Below are positions 1-10,345 of a stretch of DNA of 64,000 nucleotides, one piece after another. Position numbers and translations under genes: made by a program. This DNA comes from Lumbricus rubellus (lineage: Eukaryota; Annelida; Clitellata; Crassiclitellata; Lumbricidae), in contig OX243825.1 in assembly GCA_945859605.1 (NCBI GenBank), forward strand, positions 1,624,326 through 1,688,325. The letters are read 5' to 3'. The number at the start of each line of letters is the position of its first letter. Position 1 is the stretch's first letter. Under the pieces are notes generated by a model. That model was not told the DNA's origin and searched no databases. It saw only the letters and a program-made list of their open reading frames with translations.

Positions 1-590
1 CATAATAAAGTATATATTTTCTGAATCAGCAAACTGAAGGGAATAAAATGGCATATTTCACTGTGAAGAATTTTTCATTTATATAGCGCCCTTATAATGC
101 CAAAGCGCAAAACAGTCACCGATAAACATTTTATACAGCATTTGAAGGCCAACAGTCCAATATTGGTAACAAATAAGCATGCTAAACCATATCTTTTCTG
201 AACCAGTAGTCTCCTGTCTATATAATCCAGATTTCATATCGTGAACAATGGTTAATTTATATAGCGGCATTATAATCCCAAAAGGTTAAACAGTCACCAA
301 TAGACATATCGACAATGAATCAGAAGGACAGCAATTCAACAATACTTTACAAGAAGTCATAATAAAGTATATATTTCCTGAATCAGCAAACTTCTGGCTA
401 TAAATCTATGTTTTACTTTGAAGAAATGTTCATTTATATAGTGGCTTTAGAATTCCAAAGGGCAAAACAGTCACCGATAAACATATCGGCACTGCATTTG
501 AAGACAACGGTCCAGTAATGGTCACAAATAAGCATAACAAAGCACATATTTTCTGAATCACCAGTCTTCTGGCTAAGAAATTCAAATTTC
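1..590. repeat. Tandem satellite, unit about 178 bp, ~3.3 copies
   Basis: The same block recurs at roughly 1, 179 and 357. Each unit carries 'catttatatagc'-like, 'aaaacagtcacc' and 'acaaataagcat' landmarks in the same order. The landmark 'tttatatag' falls near 78, 255 and 432, giving a spacing of 176-178 bp. Copies differ by scattered substitutions. The array probably continues beyond the left edge of the window. Confidence 0.8.
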
Positions 591-599
591 ATTGTGGAC

Positions 600-1300
600 A
601 AAAGTTCCATTCGAACAAAGGACCAAAAAGACTAGGGTGCCACCTATACGGACTTGGTACAACATCATTCATCATGCGGAGGCTAGCACGCTTTGCAGTG
701 AAGTGGGCTGTCAAGTCATGTCGGCTACACAACTGTCTGAATGTCCTACTGTCTCAGTAAAGGCAATATCCTCATTTCAAAACGCCTGTTCCCAGTTCCA
801 TTGCTCAATGTCAAAAAGTTGCTGTCGGTTCGTTTAGTAATTCCACGGACTTCATTACTTGGACTTTGACCTTTGCGAACATGACTTCGACCTTGACCAC
901 GACCTGGACCATGACCACCCCATTGACCACAACTGCTTCTTCCTCGTGTGCTACTGGTTGTGTGGTAGCATCATCAACAGTTGCAGATGCTGCATAGAAA
1001 TGGAAAAATAATAGTGAATTACATAGGATCAATGGAAAAGAGAATAATTCATTGTCAATCAGCTGATCATTGGACACAAAGTTATTCCATGAAACCATCT
1101 TCAATATGAAATTTTGGCTTGAATTGATTTTCAGTAAACATAAATTTGCTTTCAATCAGCATATTCATATTCTTCTTACATCTAAACTATCAAGAAATTA
1201 CAAAAAAAGAAACACAAATAAAAAATATTGGCATTTGCTTACCTCTCCGACTTCGGTATTATTTAGCAATGCGGAGTCCGAACATCAAGACTCGGTTATC
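600..1300. other. No recognisable feature
   Basis: Mostly AT-rich sequence, presumably in an intron of dachshund if the gene continues to the left. I see no exon-like open frame with convincing splice signals and no repeat structure. Confidence 0.4.
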
Positions 1301-1319
1301 AGACTGGCCTAAAATCGAA

Positions 1320-1651
1320 ACTATTTGCGACCCAAACACTGTGTTCCGCCGGCGATCTTAACATTTCGGATGAATTCGTCGTCAGAAGATGAAAATTCAT
1401 CGTAAAAACCGGTCATTACACACCTAAAATTTTCGGAACTCCGGACAAGTTTATGCCTAACTTCAAACTTGTTTTTTGACCACAATATATAACTTTTTAT
1501 CAACAAACAAAAATTGAGAAAATACTACATTTCTCGCTGAAAACGCTGATGCTATTTTTATTTTTCCCCGATGCCTATTTATAGATGCAATATAGTCTGT
1601 TTCAATGCCTCCCATTTCGGGTCACCCGCGACCCGATCCGGCGGGAACGGG
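1320..1651 (-). mobile_element. piggyBac-like transposon fragment (one end)
   Basis: Read on the minus strand, the block starts at a TTAA (1652-1655) followed by CCCGTTCCCGCCGGATCGGG. A TTAA target and a C-rich, GC-rich terminus are typical of piggyBac-type ends. About 250 bp further in, a short minus-strand frame (1410-1321) reads MTGFYDEFSSSDDEF..., an acidic N-terminus of the kind piggyBac transposases have, and ends at a stop after ~30 codons. The other end is not visible, so this is a truncated copy. The assignment rests on the terminus and the acidic leader only. Confidence 0.4.
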
Positions 1652-2163
1652 TTAAGTCCACCTGTTTTGAGAGATTTTTCTATCTGTCTCAATCCAGATC
1701 CTTGTCTGTATTTCGTCTTTTTGGTTATTTTAATAGCAGCCTGTGTCAAAATCTTTGGTCGACCGCATCGTGCATGATCGCGTAGCTCGCCATGCTTGCT
1801 TCCTTCAACCCATTTTGCTACCCAACCTTTCGATCATCTTAATTTATCGCCTATAACGGAATATGAATATCCTTCTTCAGCAAGAATAGCAGCTTTCGAG
1901 CGTAACTGAACATCTGCTATTTTCCCCATTTTCCCCAAGTTTGTTTACGAGAAACGATCGCGAACTGCATAAAATTCGCTAAAAATAGCCCTTCCGCATA
2001 AATTGATGACGTCATTTCCTCGCTGCAAAAAACTAATACTTTTTACACTTTTTGGTTTCGGGACATAAAGCTCTTTCAAATGACATAAGCATTAGTAATG
2101 TTTGTTGCACAAATTTTCTGCTATCTGCAAGCAAAATCGTTCACGAACTTATTGGACACCCTA
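1652..2163 (-). mobile_element. Tc1/mariner-like transposon fragment
   Basis: The minus strand begins at 2163 with a terminus reading TATAGGGTGTCCAATAAGTT, including the flanking TA dinucleotide usual for this superfamily. It continues through a ~230-bp leader into a transposase start at 1929. The body is cut at 1652, where the piggyBac-like end begins, so the second half of the transposase and the other inverted repeat are missing. Confidence 0.65.
1656..1929 (-). pseudogene. Truncated Tc1/mariner transposase, N-terminal HTH region
   Basis: The frame starts at the ATG at 1929. It reads a helix-turn-helix type N-terminus (MGKIADVQLRSKAAILAEEG, then SYSVIGDKL), an in-frame TGA after about 31 codons, then SKGWVAKWVEG and a GRPKILT motif. 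These are features of the DNA-binding half of Tc1/mariner transposases. The catalytic DDE/D half is absent. The internal stop and the truncation make it a dead copy. Confidence 0.6.
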
Positions 2164-2577
2164 TATTTCTAGTGTCAGTGCTAGCGATTCCAAATAAAAG
2201 ATTATAATATCATCATTAATATTATCCATTCAGCGCTTAATCTCGATCTGCCCTCGGCATGTGAGCCCTTAACAGTTTATTGTTTACGTAATTGGATGCT
2301 TATAATTATGCAGCCTTCAAGTGAGCGTTACCTAGATGTGTTGGATACTCCATGACCTCTTTTTTATCCCGTGGCATCTTATGTAACCGGTGTGACTTCT
2401 CTGTTCATCCCCTCTCTGGTCTCTATGCCAACCGTATTCGGACCTCCATCGGACAACCCTTTTGACGTGACGCAGCAATCGTGAATAACTTAGTACCCTG
2501 TGTTTAACTCTCGAGAGGCGCTTCATAATTTTACAAATAACTATCGCTTTTTTTATCTAGCGCCTTTAGTTGGTTAC
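2164..2577. other. dachshund intron 3 (part), no feature seen
   Basis: Non-coding sequence to the left of the exon 3 donor. No repeat or exon-like frame is recognised. Intron 3 presumably continues leftward through the transposon fragments and the satellite to the window edge. Confidence 0.4.
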
Positions 2578-2905
2578 CTTGGCGATCCAATATCGGAGAC
2601 AGAGACGTTCCTGATGCCACCACCACCACCACCACCAACTCCTCCACCTCCACCAACAGATGGCGATGGATGGATGTCATCTCTGTGAATGGCGCCAAGA
2701 CCATAGCTGGATGCTGCTGCTGCTGCGGTCATCGCGAGGTTCATCATCCCGTGAGGATATCCGAACGGCATGAGTGGCAGGTGAGTCACCTGTGGAGAGT
2801 AGTTGTAGCAGTTGCCAAACATCGCCGACTTCTTGAAGTCGATGTAGGATAGATAGCTGTGACCAGGGGCACTCGGACCGTAGCCCAACACCTTCTTCGC
2901 ATCGG
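2578..2905 (-). CDS. dach: Dachshund homologue, exon 3 (middle region)
   Basis: The exon lies between an acceptor (ACACGCAG|CC) and a donor (CCAAG|GTAACC). It is entered in phase 1, which matches the end of exon 2, and left in phase 2. It encodes about 109 residues: ADAKKVLGYG, a Tyr/Phe/Met-rich stretch, a six-alanine tract followed by SSYGLG, and a poly-glycine tract. The region between the two conserved Dachshund boxes is known to be low in complexity, with Ala and Gly runs, which fits. Identity comes mainly from the phase-consistent chain with exons 1 and 2, because this segment is poorly conserved. The exact donor is a prediction. Confidence 0.7.
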
Positions 2906-2944
2906 CTGCGTGTGTGTTAAAAGAAGAAGACAATGTCACTTGCT

Positions 2945-3051
2945 ATATGTCATGATATTATTTATTATGCTGTTGTATCATCTTATGTTATATTGTGTTA
3001 TGTTATGTTATATTATATTGTGTAATCGTATATTATGTTATATTATATCAT
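2945..3051. repeat. TTATG/TTATA pentameric microsatellite, left part
   Basis: Repeats of TTATGT and TTATAT run up to the left end of the hAT element and resume after its right end at 4536. The hAT copy therefore landed inside this simple repeat. Confidence 0.7.
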
Positions 3052-4535
3052 CAGTGATGGGAAGTATTTAAAATACTAGTATTTAAAATAGTATTTTAAA
3101 TACAATCGAAGTATTTTGTACTTGTATTTTAAATACTTTTGTGATCAAGTATTTTTACTTTTACTTAAAATACTTTTTTGGTAGTATTTTGTACTTAAAA
3201 TTGTGGTGATGTTAAAATACTTTTTCAAAATACTTTTAAATCTCACCAGCTGCAATTAGCTATGCAATATTGCATGCTCCATTGCTCAAGCACTAGGTTT
3301 CTTGGTAGGCTAACTCAAACAAAGGAGCCCTTGAACAGAAGGTTTAAGACACAATGGCCCGTTAAACAGGTTGATAGTGGAGTAATCTTAGGTTGATAGT
3401 GGTTAGTCATTGTTATGGATGGCTGGGCACCTCTGACCACAAGGGCGAGCGAAGTTAATTACAGGTGTATTTGATGTATGGTGTAGGGGTAGAGTTTACA
3501 GATCACCAAGGTTCTTTGAATACATCTTGACAGATGACATGTACAATTGTACACCTCTATATTACATGAGGCATCAAATCAACACGCATATAATTATGTT
3601 TGAAATCAGTTTGATGTTTGACACCCCAATGGACTTATTGTCTATGCTGCTGGAATAGGACTTAGGCTAGATGTTAACTATCTAGATGTTTATGAATAGG
3701 ACAAATGAGGATGGCATTAGACGTGTCTATTGGCAGGTGGCAATTAGAACTTCTGTGACCCTGGAACGGGCGCAGAGTTTCATTACATCAATCTCCAGTT
3801 AATTTAATGGATCATGGATTACATACTTGACGAATTACAGCATACAGGAAGACACATATAACACTTAGTTGACCTGTGCTGGTGTATTGTATTATTATCA
3901 CAAGGAATTCCCATACGGCAGAGTTCGAACACTTACTTAAAAAGTAGCATAGAGGTTTTTGCTGATGGAGAGAATTGTGACAGGAAGTCTCAACATAGCA
4001 GACTTAATAAGGTACGTAATGTGTTCAGCAGTGGAATAATTTTTATCCATTCCATTGTGCCAGACTACTGAACAAAACTTTATCTAATTTAGTGTTTTTA
4101 AATTTGGAGAAATTAGCCTACATTGACCGTTTCTGCATAAATAGTAGGCTACCGATATTTTTATATGCTATTAAATTGTGTGTTTCTGTGCATCTTGATG
4201 TTAACGAACTCTGACTAGAACTAGAACCACATCTCTAGTGTCTTGGACTCGGACTCAAACATCTGTGGACCCAAAAAATGTTTTGTTTTTGATCAAAATG
4301 TTTAAGAAAAATGTCGTCTTCACAAAATTGTTCTATGTTAAAAAAATTTTTATGTAGTTTGGCAGTGAGTATTTTGTACTTAGTATTTTAAATACTTTTC
4401 CAAGTCAAGTATTTTATACTTGTATTTTAAATACTTTTGTAAAAAAGTATTTTTACTTGTATTTTAAATACTTTTATGATCAAGTATTTTTACTTATACT
4501 CAAAATACTTTTTGAAAGTATTTTCCCCATCACTG
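3052..4535. mobile_element. Non-autonomous hAT transposon with 8-bp target duplication
   Basis: The left end is CAGTGATGGGAAGTATTT and the right end, reverse-complemented, is CAGTGATGGGGAAAATACTT. The flanking octamers are identical: TATATCAT at 3044-3051 and at 4536-4543. A CAGTG-type terminus with an 8-bp duplication is diagnostic of the hAT superfamily. Both subterminal regions (about 3060-3240 and 4365-4530) are packed with AGTATTTT/AAAATACT words and the palindrome GTATTTTAAATAC, probably transposase-binding repeats. The ~1.1-kb interior has no transposase frame, so mobility would depend on a helper. It sits in dachshund intron 2. Confidence 0.9.
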
Positions 4536-4755
4536 TATATCATGCTATGTTATTTTATCTTGTGCCATTCCATTTTATGTTATACGTTAGGCTGTTATGT
4601 TATTTTATGTTATCTTATGTTATCTTAAATGCAATTTTTTTTATGTTACATTATGGCATGGTATGTTATGCTTTTTGATGCTATGTTATGCTTATGGTAT
4701 GCTATGCTATGATATGTTATGTTGTGTTATGTTAAAATATTATGTTATGTATAAG
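4536..4755. repeat. TTATG/TATGC pentameric microsatellite, right part
   Basis: The simple repeat interrupted by the hAT element continues here as TTATGTTATC and TATGCTATG units. Confidence 0.7.
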
Positions 4756-4794
4756 ACTAGATTTTCCGATAAATTGTGAATCAAATATTCTTAC

Positions 4795-4913
4795 CGATCA
4801 GTCGATTATGAGCGTAGAAATCAGAGAAGCTGTTGAGTTTTGATCGCTTCAGTTGCTCCAAAGTGTCTGGTGTGATCAGAGCTGACCTCTTCGGCGGACG
4901 ACCCGGGCGAGCA
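4795..4913 (-). CDS. dach: Dachshund homologue, exon 2
   Basis: A 119-base exon between acceptor GGTGGCAG|TGCTC and donor GATCG|GTAAGA. It is entered in phase 2 (codon AG|T completed from exon 1) and left in phase 1. It encodes SARPGRPPKRSALITPDTLE and then a Lys/Ser-rich stretch ending HNRLI. The RPGRPPKR motif directly after the Ski/Sno-type domain is a hallmark of Dachshund proteins and looks like a basic or AT-hook-like nuclear segment. The neighbouring phases fit exons 1 and 3 exactly. Confidence 0.88.
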
Positions 4914-5084
4914 CTGCCACCAGACAACGAACAACAACATATGTGCAACAACAACAATAACAATGATTACTGAAAAGTGACAAAATCCTGGAGATGAAAG
5001 GTGGAAATTTCCCCCCCACACACTATTAGCCTTCGGATGGAACTGGAAGAATTTAATTCCCAATGGAGAAAGTGTTGGAATATT

Positions 5085-5250
5085 GTTTTGCTCAATTTCA
5101 TTATATTGTATTGACGGAATGTAATTAGGCTATATTGTATTGTGTTGACGGAATGTAATTAGGCTATATTGTATTGTGTTGCTCAATGTAATAATTATAT
5201 TCCATTGTGTTGCTTAATGTAATTATAAATTATTGTATTGACGGAATAGT
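5085..5250. repeat. Short tandem repeat, unit about 45 bp
   Basis: About 3.5 imperfect copies of a unit containing TTGACGGAATGTAATTAGGC and TATATTGTATTG. The later copies are diverged. Confidence 0.65.
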
Positions 5251-5402
5251 ACGATTACTATGCAGTGCTGTTATGCTTAGGGCTTCTTATAAGAGCACTT
5301 CCCATGCATGAAATGGTTTCAATAAAAAAAGGATTGGCCGATTGATTGAACTTAGCAGAAGATAACATAACAAAGACATAGCCTAGTATAACATGATATG
5401 GT

Positions 5403-5605
5403 ATAACAGCAGCAACAACAACAACAACAACGATAACAACAACAAAAAGCAACAACAACAAGAACGGCAAGAACACGGCAAGAACACGCCTCAACGTAGG
5501 AAAGCATCCAGAGACATCCTTCATTCGAGGCGTGGATTTGAACCCACGACACCAACATCATTGACATCGCGGCACCTTACCCACTCGACCATCCAGCGCC
5601 TCAAA
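5403..5605 (-). mobile_element. tRNA-Ser-like SINE with (GTT)n tail
   Basis: The minus strand from 5605 reads GAGGCGCTGGATGGTCGAGT, a box A-like start. A box B follows (GTGGGTTCAAATCCAC, about 5534-5549), then ~60 bp of unrelated body, then a GTT-rich tail (5403-5460). The head resembles a serine tRNA, but the acceptor stem cannot pair properly. I therefore call it a tRNA-derived SINE rather than a tRNA gene. It lies in dachshund intron 1. Confidence 0.6.
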
Positions 5606-5964
5606 AATTTGATTTATTCTGATATATCTACATTGAGTCGTCCACCCTCTCTCTCCCCTCACCATCATCATCTCCATCCCTCATCCCCCATCCTCCTCTC
5701 TTTTGACGATGACTGGCTACAGAGGCAGACGATCGCTCCCCATCCATGCGCGTCCACGCATCCCACCCCCATCACCCCCCTCATCATCTTCCACAGGCGT
5801 CCAACCATTTTCCGCTCAACCCATCCGTGTCTCATGAACTCTCGCTGAAATCTCGTCTCGCATTCTCACGTCTCGTATTTTCTCGTCTTCTGTCAGGCAG
5901 GCAGTCGGGGGAAGTGTATGCACGTCGGGGGTTTTGGTGGGGGGGAAAGGAAGGATAAAATCGT

Positions 5965-6110
5965 ACAGGCGGTCAGTTCGAGCGATGGGGGAGAGTGGGC
6001 AAGTTCTATCGAGCGATTGGCACAGACAGGGGAGAGTGGGGTCAGTTTCACCGAGCGATTGATTCGGTCTATAGGGGAGAGTGGGGCTAGTTTTACCGCG
6101 CGGTCGATTT
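5965..6110. repeat. Minisatellite, unit about 47 bp, three copies
   Basis: Three imperfect repeats carry GGGGAGAGTGGG followed by a CAGTTTCACCGAGCGATT-like core. Confidence 0.65.
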
Positions 6111-7409
6111 CGACTGCGCATTAGTTACAGTTCACGACCGGGCTCACTTGTCAGTCCCGCTGTCCATTCATCGTCCGGCCAATGTCAGTGTCCACTCGAC
6201 ATCCGGTCAGCGCAGCGAGTCCATCCAATTTGCTGGCCGATCGCCGGACCCGACCAGTGAGTAATCGCAGCCGTCATATCCGGTCAGTCCGTGGTCAACT
6301 GTCCATCGATGCGGTTGACCTGGTCATCAGTTACAAGAGAGGTCGCACGAAGACAGGCCGTTGAGCGGCGCCTCCTTACTAATTGTCTGACCCCGAGGTC
6401 CCGCTCCGCACTGTCAGTGGTGCCTACTCACCACCGCGACACGGTCAACTGGGTGACGGGGCGAGACCGTATGCGCATGCGCGTCTCTATCTGAATTGCG
6501 AAGAAATGTTCCCGTGGAAATTCTCCGAAGAACTGTCGCTGGAGAAATGTTTCCAGAGAACTGTCAACGGTGGGGCCTAATGTCCTCATGGAACTGTCAA
6601 TGCAGAAATGTTCCGAGGAACTAGCGCAGAAGAAATGTCCACAAGGATGGGTCGCAGAAAAAGTTATCAAGAAACTGCACCAAATTAAATGTATCTTAGA
6701 GTAGAGCGTACTGCATTTTCTTGAACCATCTCTTTGAAAGCAACTGTTCTTGAAAACTTCCTATGATAGACTACCGGTAGCCACTGCCTTGGAAAATTCC
6801 ATGAGAAGTTGCTTACATTTTTTTAAAAATAATACGGTACGGTAATATTGTATATTCGGACGAATTTCTTTTGGGATTTTGATTTACACATAAACTGCAT
6901 ATAAAAATGTGAGGTGCTCCACCAAAACCAGGCACGGCACCTTGTATTGGTTGAGCACCACACATATGATTGTGAGAACATTTCCCCAGTCACAGTTAAT
7001 TTGAACAGTCGGTCACTCTTCAGTCTATGAATTTGATTCGGTCGTGCTTTATGTTGTATTAGGTCTTCGGTCGTTCAATCTTTCATTCGGCCTATCTTTC
7101 ATTCGGCCTATCTTTCAGACGAATGTTTTTTTTCGGTCGGTTGACACACCGATGATCATTCATTCGGCCATAGAATCGGCCATCCGTTTGTTGGGCCGAA
7201 TGGGTGTTTGGTGTGTCCGGGTCTCACGTTTTCAATTAGATCGAAAAACGTCGTCCGTTATTTCCGAACCATTTGTTAAATCAAGATACTATGGTGGTCC
7301 GTGCCTTCTATTTGGTCAGCAAACACGGATGGCATCGTTGACGGTCAATCGTATCCCGCCACATGGAGAGGAGGACGATCGAGGACTTGAGCCACACCCG
7401 GTCGGTCCC
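6111..7409. other. dachshund intron 1, mostly unique sequence
   Basis: 6120-6480 is CpG-rich and non-repetitive. 6495-6660 holds imperfect repeats of GAAGAAATGT and GAACTGTC words. 7080-7115 has a short direct repeat (CATTCGGCCTATCTTT). No exon was found. Confidence 0.4.
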
Positions 7410-8205
7410 CTCTCTCGATGTATGCCTCCCAGCCGGACCTTTCCCTCTAACCACCCCGCCATCCCTCTCTCCCTCTCGTCTGTATCTTTCTGTCCCTGTT
7501 TGTCTCTGACTATCACTCTGTGTCTCTAACTGTCTTTCTCTGTCTCCGTCTGTATATTTACGTCTCTCTATGTCTCTGTCTATGCATCTGTGTCTCTATT
7601 ACTGTCTCTCTGTCTACTTCTGTCTCTTTCTGTATCTCACTGTCTTTCTGTCTGTCTGTGTGACGTTCTCTGTCTCACAATGTGTCTCACTGTCTCTCAG
7701 TATCTCTTTGAGTATGTATCCGCCTCTCTCAGGCTATCTATCTCTGCTCCTCTACATCCATTATCTGCCTTCCTCTCTCCTTCTCTGCCTCTGTCTTTCT
7801 CTATCTCCATCTGTCTCCCTCCTCGTTTCTGCGCCCATTCTGCTTTTTCGATGCCCTTCTCTGTCTGCCTGTCTCTACCTACATGTCCCTGCTTCTTCTC
7901 TATGCTACTCTGCTTCCATGCCTTTTGTTTCCTTCTCCGCCATCACTCCAACTCTCATCCACATCCTCAATGTCTCTCTTCATACTATTCCACCTCTCCT
8001 CATTCATCCCACGCTCTCTCATTTCTCATCTCTCATTCTCAATCTGATTCTCTCCTCCGTATCTCTTTTCCTCTACCTCCCTAGCTCTCCCAGAACCCCT
8101 CCACATCCCATCCTTCTCCCATCTCTACGGTTTTCCCCTCCATCTCCCTCCCTTTCCCAGTGCCCCACCCTGCCACTCCCTCCCTCCTTCCCTCCCTCGC
8201 TCTGG
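7410..8205. repeat. Long polypyrimidine tract (TCTGTCTC-rich)
   Basis: About 800 bp in which the plus strand is overwhelmingly C and T, with degenerate TGTCTC units early and CCCTCC units later. It produces long spurious Ser/Leu/Cys-rich frames, none of which has coding character. Confidence 0.8.
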
Positions 8206-8209
8206 CACG

Positions 8210-8600
8210 GCCCGGTCGAACTCCCTCGACCCTCGTCGGGGCGTCGGATTAAATACAGACGGAGCAAATGAACGGTCGAGATTAAACAACGGCCGATGTC
8301 GTTTACTTAACGCGCATCAGGTGTTTGTGTTCGCCTTATCGTCGCCCGAATATGTCTCTCTCCATTATATTACGCGCAGAGCACAGCGCCCAACTCGCGC
8401 CCCGCCCGTCCCTTCCCCCCGATCGGCCGGCCGGCCACCGCGAGAGCCTCGTCGGCCCGCCACGAGCACCCATCTCCGGCCCTTCACCGTCACCCGCCGC
8501 CCATCTCATCGCCACCGCCGCCGACGATTCCCATTGCCAGCGCAATGCAAACACGGAGTGCGAATTACGCAGCGTAATTGGAATCCGATTGTAAGGCAGC
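8210..8600. promoter_or_regulatory. CpG-rich unique block in dachshund intron 1 (candidate regulatory)
   Basis: After the pyrimidine tract the sequence turns non-repetitive and CpG-rich. It contains homeodomain-like cores (GATTAAAC, CGTAATTGG) and an octamer-like ATGCAAAC. It has no long open frame and no transposon ends. I infer possible regulatory function only from complexity, composition and position within a developmental gene. Conservation cannot be judged from one sequence. Confidence 0.25.
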
Positions 8601-8648
8601 GGCAACATCATCGTCGTCGTCGTCATCATCGTCGTCGTCGTCGTCGTG
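8600..8648. repeat. (CGT/CAT)n trinucleotide repeat
   Basis: A run of CGTCGTCGT with CATCAT interruptions at the right edge of the CpG-rich block. Confidence 0.8.
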
Positions 8649-8684
8649 GTGATGTAGTAATCGAGGGTGCGTAATGCGACGGAA

Positions 8685-9960
8685 TGGGGAGTAATTGAAT
8701 GAGATTGGGTGTGGTGGAGTGGGAGGAAATGGAATGAGATTGGGTGGTTGTGGGATTAAATGGGATACAATTGGGTAAGAGGGAATTCGATTGAGTTGGG
8801 TGGGAAAAGCCTAAATGATATGCGATTGAGTGGGAGGAAAAGATTGTGTGATTATGCGATGGTGTAGGATGGAATGAGATGATAATTATTAGGTGGAAAA
8901 AGATTATGTGATATGCGATCAAGTGGGAGGGAATGTGATGATATCAGATGGGAAAAGATTGCATGACATGCGATTGTATTTGATAATGATGGAAGAGAAG
9001 AAAGAAGATTGTATTGGATGGATTGAGATTAAATCGGATGGCAATGATTAAACGATATGCGATGAGCATGGGCGTCCGCAGAAAGTTTTGCAGGAGGGGG
9101 CCAAAAAAATGGTGGACGTTGAAAAATGTTTAGCAGGAGGTAAAAAAATGCAAGGCGGGGAGTTAAGAACATGCATGGGTATTTTTCACAGAGGTTTCTT
9201 GATGTAAATTTCTCGGTTTCACTTCTAAAAATTTTTAATGTGAATTGTTTCTTTTTGCAAGGAAATTTGTTTTAAAAATCCAAAAGTTTTAGTTAAAAGT
9301 AGACTTTTAATTCTCTAAAGCGAAGAAATATGTTACAAATCTCAAAAGTAGAAGTGAGAAAAATAGGATTCAAATTTCCAGGGGGAGCAAGTGCCCTCCC
9401 TTGCCCCTATGTGCGGGCGCCCATGACGATGAGTGGGAGGGAGGGAAGTAAATGCAATCGGATGGATGCCGATGCAATGGTATTTAATTGTACGTATCAA
9501 GATGGGGCAAGATGAAATCGGTTGATACTGGATGGACTGAGATTGATTGTGGTAATGTGTTCAAGAATGCGATGGGTATAGATGAAGTAAGATGGAATAG
9601 GATGGAGTAGGATGGAGTAGGATGGAATAAGATGGAGTAAGATGGAGTATGATGGAGTAAGATGGAGTAAGATGGAACAGCATGGGCTCGGTTGCATTGG
9701 GATGGAATCGGATTCGGATAGGACAGCGAAGCACATTAATTTTGTTAGATACTTTATTGCACTGCATAAAGTGTCCGTCGTTTGTCCGAATACATTCATA
9801 CAATGGGATGGACCGGAATTAGTGTGATACAATGGAATGTAATTGTACTGGATGAAATGCGATTGAGTGGCATGAAAGTAGATGGAATTGGATACAGCAG
9901 GATAGAGGAGGATCGTGCAGATTACAATTGGATAGAATGCGATTGAGCTTTTGATGAAAC
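8685..9960. repeat. Satellite-like GATGGAAT/GATGGAGTAA array (purine on plus strand)
   Basis: Degenerate units built on GATTGGATGGAAT run across most of this interval. The sharpest stretch (about 9580-9690) is a 10-bp tandem repeat, GATGGAGTAA. A MITE (9067-9425) is inserted in the array. The reverse-complement motif follows at 10020-10345. Confidence 0.75.
9067..9425. mobile_element. MITE with ATGGGCG(T/C)CCGCA ends, family copy 1
   Basis: The left end is CATGGGCGTCCGCAGAAAGT and the right end is TGCGGGCGCCCATG. The flanks are GCGATGAG and ACGATGAG, a 7/8 match that looks like an 8-bp target duplication of the surrounding satellite. A diverged relative lies at about 37520-37776. No protein is encoded. 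hAT-type is the likely class. Confidence 0.7.
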
Positions 9961-10019
9961 TAGTTTAACCTATGTAACTGAATTGGTATTAGTTGGGATG
10001 TGAATGGATTAAATGGTGT

Positions 10020-10345
10020 GAGATATGATTCACATTCTATCTCATTCCATCTCATTCAATCTTGGTCTCGTTCCATTTTAGCCAATATCATCACATTCCA
10101 TCACATTTCACTTTTTGCCATCGAAGACCATGGCATTCCAACCTACCCCTTCTAGGTCCACCTCAATCCATCGCATTTCATCACATTTCATTTCATTCCA
10201 TCTTAAACCATCACATTCCATCACATTCCATCTCATTCATTCTCAATCCATCAGATTCCATTTAACTCAATCTCAATCATTCTCAATCCGTCGCATTCCA
10301 TCTTAATCGTTCCCATTCCATATCATTCCATCACAGTCCAACTCC
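10020..10345. repeat. ATTCCATC satellite-like array (inverse orientation)
   Basis: Repeats of CATTCCATCTCATTCCATCA type, the reverse complement of the array at 8685-9960. Together they form a large, imperfect inverted repeat centred near 9990-10030. Confidence 0.75.

Noticed and set aside
592..837. Plus-strand open frame of 81 codons
   Set aside because: No domain, poor start context, and Cys/Ser-rich low-quality sequence.
4597..4779. Met/Tyr/Cys-rich frames such as those in the TATGY repeats (also 43384-43765)
   Set aside because: Translations of pentameric microsatellites.
5530..5605. Possible serine tRNA gene on the minus strand
   Set aside because: Boxes A and B are present, but the acceptor stem and T arm overlap and do not pair. 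It is followed by a body and a GTT tail, so I call a SINE.
7570..8271. Long plus-strand open frame (233 codons) rich in Ser, Leu and Cys
   Set aside because: It is a translation of a degenerate TCTGTCTC/CCCTCC polypyrimidine tract. There are overlapping similar frames and no domain.
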